From Rhodospirillales bacterium (GTDB lineage Bacteria; Pseudomonadota; Alphaproteobacteria; Reyranellales; Reyranellaceae): a DNA stretch of 32,888 nt. The DNA lies in the NCBI GenBank assembly GCA_003153415.1, contig PLYQ01000044.1, positions 1-32,888 of the forward strand, given 5' to 3'. Below are positions 29,942 to 32,888 of the stretch, piece after piece. How positions within the stretch are numbered: the stretch's first letter is position 1; every line of letters begins with the position of its first letter. Under the pieces are notes generated by a model that was not told the origin of the DNA, ran no database searches, and saw nothing but the letters and a program-made list of their open reading frames with translations. Both the position numbers and the translations under genes were made by a program.

Positions 29942-31542
29942 GACGACAGAAGAAGGTCCTCGGCCATCTCGCGCAGCTTCGTGCGCTGGATCTTGAAGCC
30001 GTTGGGCGAGGGCGTCTTGGGGAAGTCGTCGACCGCGAAGACGCGCAGCGGCACCTTGTAGTTGGCGAGGCTCTCCCTGCAGTGGGCGATCACCGCCGCC
30101 TCGTCGAGTGTGGCGCCGGGTTTCAGGATGACGAACGCAACGGCGCGCACGCCGGCGGCGCTCGACACCGCGATGGTCTGGCAGCCCTCGATGCCCGGCA
30201 CTTTCTGGATGTGCGTTTCGATCTCCAGCGGATTGACCAGAAAGCCCGACAGCCGCAGCACGTCGCCCATGCGGCTCAAGAAGGTGAATCCGCCCTGGCC
30301 ATCGAGTTCGGCGAGGTCGCCGGTACGAACGTAGCCGTCCGCGGTCAGCGTTGCCGCCGTCGCCGCATCGTTGCCGTAGTAGCCCACCATCAGGGAGGGT
30401 CCCGCGCATTCGAGCTCGCCGGCCTGGCCGACGCCCAGTAATACCCCGGTCTCGGGATCGCGCACGCGGACATGGGCGAGCGGCGAGGTCGGCACGCCGC
30501 CGCCCAGCTTGCGGCGCGCCACGGCCGACTCCGGCGGCTGCTGGGCGTAGAACGCCTGCACCTCGCTCATGCCGTAGAGGCCGCACAGCACCAGGCCGCG
30601 TTGCTCGGCACGCTCGGCAATGTCTTCGAGCGAGGCGTTGAAGTTGGCATAGCCCGCCCATTTGATCGATGGAAACGGCCGCTCGCCCGGCACCATCTCG
30701 AGCAGGCGGGCATACATGTCGTCGCTGCCGAACATCTGACTCGGGTGATGGCGCTCGATCAGGCGGGCGATCTCCTCGATCTCGTAGGACTCGACCAGCA
30801 CCGAGGGCTTGCCGGCGGCCAGCGTCGCCATCGCCTGGTCGAAGCCGAAGACGCCGCACAGCGGCAGGATCGCCAGCGACAGCGTGCCCTCGGCCGCGAA
30901 GCCGAAGCTGCGCGCGACCTGCTGGGCGTGGCTGGCAATGGCGCCCTGGCGATGCAGCACGAATTTTGGCGTGCTGGTCGTGCCCGAAGTTGTGAAGATG
31001 TTGCAGGCCACGTTGGCGGCGGCGTGGCCCGTGCCCAGCCGCGGCCGCGACAGCAGGCGGTCGAACGGCACGCGCCGCAGCCGCTCGATGGCCGGCGGCG
31101 GCGTGGCGGGCTCGTCGCCGACATTGACGATGGCCGCCAGCCGGTCGAGCGCGGCCGGCTCGATCTCGGCCAGGATCGACAGGAAGTCGATGCTGCGAAA
31201 ACCCGGCGCGCAGGCCAGCACCTTGGCGCCCGAGCGGCCGACGATGTCGGCGACCTCGACGGCGCGATAGCGCGTGTTCACCGCGACGGCGATGGCGCCG
31301 AGTCGCGTGCAGGCGAAATAGAGAATCGGATAGGCCGGCATGTTGGGCAGCCACAGCGCCACCCGGTCGCCGAGCCCCACGCCGAGATCGGACAGGCCCT
31401 GGGCCGTGCGCAACGCCCGCTCGTGCAGCTCGGCGAACGAAATCGCGGTTTCACCGTGCATGAACGCGGGAGCCTCGGGCGTCTGCTCGGCCCAATTGGC
31501 GAGCAGGCTCCAGACGTCGGCGGCGTGAAGGTCGAAGGCCAT
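29938..31542 (-). CDS. AMP-dependent acyl-CoA synthetase
   Basis: This 534-residue adenylate-forming ligase has WSLLANWAEQTPEAPAF at the start, the P-loop NIFTTSGTTSTPKFVLH, GLYGMSEVQ (A5), YVRTGDLAELDGQGGFTFLS (A7) and the lysine segment PNGFKIQRTKLREM. The P-loop lacks the usual glycine after TT (STPK instead of GxPK), seen in a side branch of the family. The acid substrate is unknown. ATG 31542 is the family-like start. It is tail-to-tail with the MetE-like gene. Confidence 0.9.
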   Translation of the reverse strand: MAFDLHAADVWSLLANWAEQTPEAPAFMHGETAISFAELHERALRTAQGLSDLGVGLGDRVALWLPNMPAYPILYFACTRLGAIAVAVNTRYRAVEVADIVGRSGAKVLACAPGFRSIDFLSILAEIEPAALDRLAAIVNVGDEPATPPPAIERLRRVPFDRLLSRPRLGTGHAAANVACNIFTTSGTTSTPKFVLHRQGAIASHAQQVARSFGFAAEGTLSLAILPLCGVFGFDQAMATLAAGKPSVLVESYEIEEIARLIERHHPSQMFGSDDMYARLLEMVPGERPFPSIKWAGYANFNASLEDIAERAEQRGLVLCGLYGMSEVQAFYAQQPPESAVARRKLGGGVPTSPLAHVRVRDPETGVLLGVGQAGELECAGPSLMVGYYGNDAATAATLTADGYVRTGDLAELDGQGGFTFLSRMGDVLRLSGFLVNPLEIETHIQKVPGIEGCQTIAVSSAAGVRAVAFVILKPGATLDEAAVIAHCRESLANYKVPLRVFAVDDFPKTPSPNGFKIQRTKLREMAEDLLLSS

Positions 31543-31663
31543 GGGCGGCGGAGACTACCCCAAGTCCGTTTCATCTCAAGCGCGCCACCTTGACCCGGCT
31601 ACTCTTGATTCGGCACGCGGCTTGCTCGACTGTCGATATCGGGGATTGGGGAGCGTTGACGTC

Positions 31664-32632
31664 ATGCTGTTGCGCAGAACTCTGCTGGCGAGCCCGTTGC
31701 TGCTGGCGGCCACCGCGGCCCGCGCCGACTGGGTGCCCAAGCAACTGATCCACGTCATCGTGGGCTTCGCACCCGGCGGCACCGCCGACATCGCCGCCCG
31801 CCTTGCCGGCGAAGCGATCCAGCGCCGAACGGGCACGACCGTCGTGGTCGACAACAAGAGCGGCGCGCTGGGCTTCATCGCGCTCAAGTCGGTCGCGAAC
31901 GCCGCACCCGATGGCTACACCGTGGGCATCGGCATCATGGGCCAGCTCGCCGTGGCGCCGGTCGTGCCGGGCTCGCAGATCCCGTTCGATATAGACATGG
32001 AGTTGATGCCGCTGTGCAATCTCGTCGGCGTGCCGATGGCGCTGATCGTGCGGCCCAACGCGCCCTACAAGACCGTTGCCGAGCTGATCGCCTATGCCAA
32101 GGCCAATCCCGGCAAGGTGTCCTACGGTTCGACTGGCAACGGCTCGACCAATCAGCTCGGCGCCGAATTGTTCGCCGCCGAAGCGGGTGGGCTGAAGCTC
32201 CTGCACGTGCCCTATCGCGGCGGCGCGCCGGCGATTGCCGACGTGGCGACCGGCCAGATCGACATGTTCTTCGCCAATGTCTCCGAGATCGGCGGGCAGA
32301 TCAGCAGTGGCCAGGTCCGCGCTCTGGGCATCGCGGCGACACATCCCAATCCGATCGCGCCCGATCTGCCGCTGCTGACTAAGGACATGCCCACGGTCGA
32401 CATCAGCAACTGGTTTGGGCTGGTCGGGCCGGCCGGTCTGCCACCCGAGATCGCCTCGGCGCTCAGCAGGCTCTTCCTCGACGCCATGGCCGATCCGGCG
32501 ACCAAGCTGCTGCTCGCGTCACGCGGGCTGGAGGCGATTTCGCAGGACGGCCCCGCGTTCAAGGCCGCGATCCTGAAGGACCGCGAGCGCTGGGCCAAGG
32601 TGGTGAAGCAGGGCAATATCAAAGCGGAATGA
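31664..32632 (+). CDS. Bug/TctC family solute-binding protein
   Basis: This 322-residue periplasmic binding protein has a signal peptide (residues 1-21, MLLRRTLLASPLLLAATAARA) and the Bug pattern: IHVIVGFAPGGTADIAARLA, VVVDNKSGALGFIALKSVAN, DGYTVGIG, KVSYGSTGNGSTNQLGAELF, LLHVPYRGGAPAIADVATGQ and MPTVDISNWFGLVGPAGLP. Bug proteins bind carboxylates, nicotinate or pyroglutamate-like ligands for TctAB-type transporters. It overlaps the hydantoinase gene by four bases, so its ligand is probably a cyclic amide such as a hydantoin or 5-oxoproline. It might instead serve the TctAB pair at 20.8-22.7 kb. Confidence 0.92.
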   Translation: MLLRRTLLASPLLLAATAARADWVPKQLIHVIVGFAPGGTADIAARLAGEAIQRRTGTTVVVDNKSGALGFIALKSVANAAPDGYTVGIGIMGQLAVAPVVPGSQIPFDIDMELMPLCNLVGVPMALIVRPNAPYKTVAELIAYAKANPGKVSYGSTGNGSTNQLGAELFAAEAGGLKLLHVPYRGGAPAIADVATGQIDMFFANVSEIGGQISSGQVRALGIAATHPNPIAPDLPLLTKDMPTVDISNWFGLVGPAGLPPEIASALSRLFLDAMADPATKLLLASRGLEAISQDGPAFKAAILKDRERWAKVVKQGNIKAE

Positions 32633-32888
32633 GTACGCCGCACGCGCCGCTGTCCCTCGGCATCGATATCGGGGGCACCTTCACCGATCTCGTCATTCAC
32701 GATCCGCGCGACGGCCGCGCCGTCATCTGGAAGGAAAGCACCACGCCCGACGATCCGGCGCGCGGCGCGCTTTTGGGCACGCGCAAGGTGCTCGAGAAGG
32801 CCGGCGCCCGGCCGGAGCAGGTGGGTCGCGTCGTGCACGCCACGACGCTCTTCACCAACGCGCTGATCGAGCGCAAGGGCGCCAGGAC
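32629..32888 (+). CDS. Hydantoinase/oxoprolinase subunit A (HyuA), partial
   Basis: The first 86 codons of a HyuA-type protein are present before the window ends. They show the ATP-binding motif LGIDIGGTFTDLVIHDPRDG (about 9-28) and VVHATTLFTNALIERKGA (about 67-84), both diagnostic of the family. HyuA with HyuB hydrolyses hydantoins, 5-oxoproline or N-methylhydantoin with ATP, or carboxylates acetone and acetophenone. The ATG overlaps the preceding stop (ATGA). Subunit B is expected beyond the right edge. Confidence 0.92.
   Translation, partial: MSTPHAPLSLGIDIGGTFTDLVIHDPRDGRAVIWKESTTPDDPARGALLGTRKVLEKAGARPEQVGRVVHATTLFTNALIERKGAR

Noticed and set aside
29129-31354. 741-codon minus frame spanning the MetE-like gene and the synthetase
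   Set aside because: It is out of frame with the real synthetase and antisense to the MetE-like gene; composition only.

Overview
The window is about 32.9 kb of high-GC DNA with tight operons, many ATGA and GTGA start/stop overlaps and several TTG or GTG starts. It reads as a chromosome segment of an environmental alphaproteobacterium. Clues are a DksA with only one of the four zinc-finger cysteines, a DUF3553 protein, a bufferin (DUF2282/MNIO/DUF2063) operon, a DUF1989 protein and tripartite tricarboxylate transporter (TTT) components. A Reyranella- or Bradyrhizobium-like source is a guess from this mix, not something the sequence proves. There is no rRNA operon, CRISPR array, intact insertion sequence or prophage.

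Layout. 1-1.0 kb holds a decayed HigB/HigA-type toxin-antitoxin pair (minus strand): the antitoxin is frameshifted and the toxin has lost its N-terminus. 1.03-1.93 kb has two overlapping small genes, a DUF5681-like protein and a proline-rich, acidic-tailed protein whose frame breaks at a G6 run. A large palindromic intergenic element follows. 2.1-3.8 kb carries a 2-keto-4-pentenoate hydratase homologue, a MobA-like nucleotidyltransferase and a DUF3553 gene that overlaps the mobA 3' end in antisense. 3.9-5.7 kb is a three-gene bufferin operon (copper-buffering RiPP: precursor, MNIO enzyme, partner protein). dksA follows behind a good sigma70 promoter whose spacer is a perfect dyad.

6.35-9.34 kb is a D-aminoacylase/MlrC (M81) hydrolase pair. 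The 343-bp gap after it contains a strong candidate small RNA on the plus strand: promoter, long stem-loop, exposed CCUCCC and a textbook terminator. Then come N-formylglutamate amidohydrolase, tRNA-Val(GAC) and glutamine-dependent NAD synthetase starting only 19 nt after the tRNA. 12.85-15.93 kb is a tight operon of rhodanese, acyl-CoA synthetase, DUF3237 and DUF1989.

Minus-strand operons fill 16.2-22.7 kb. The first is DUF6134 exported protein, SCP2-like protein and alpha/beta hydrolase. The second is TctB, TctA, HMG-CoA-lyase-like enzyme, cupin and family III CoA-transferase, which reads as a transport-activate-cleave route for a branched or hydroxylated dicarboxylate. A TauE/SafE permease with an in-frame stop before its last helix follows. 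23.7-26.25 kb (plus) has a phosphotransferase, a TetR regulator and a C13 (legumain/caspase-fold) peptidase lipoprotein. 26.3-27.9 kb (minus) has RidA and a branched-chain-amino-acid-type binding protein. These diverge, across a 52-bp gap with a perfect dyad, from an enoyl-CoA hydratase homologue and a MetE-like methyltransferase. The right end has a second acyl-CoA synthetase (minus), a Bug/TctC solute-binding protein and the first 86 codons of a HyuA-type hydantoinase/oxoprolinase.

The overall theme is scavenging and CoA-dependent breakdown of small organic acids, amides and modified amino acids. The most unusual items are the candidate sRNA, the bufferin operon without a DoxX partner, the C13 lipoprotein cluster and four apparent lesions or frame breaks (toxin, antitoxin, proline-rich gene, TauE).
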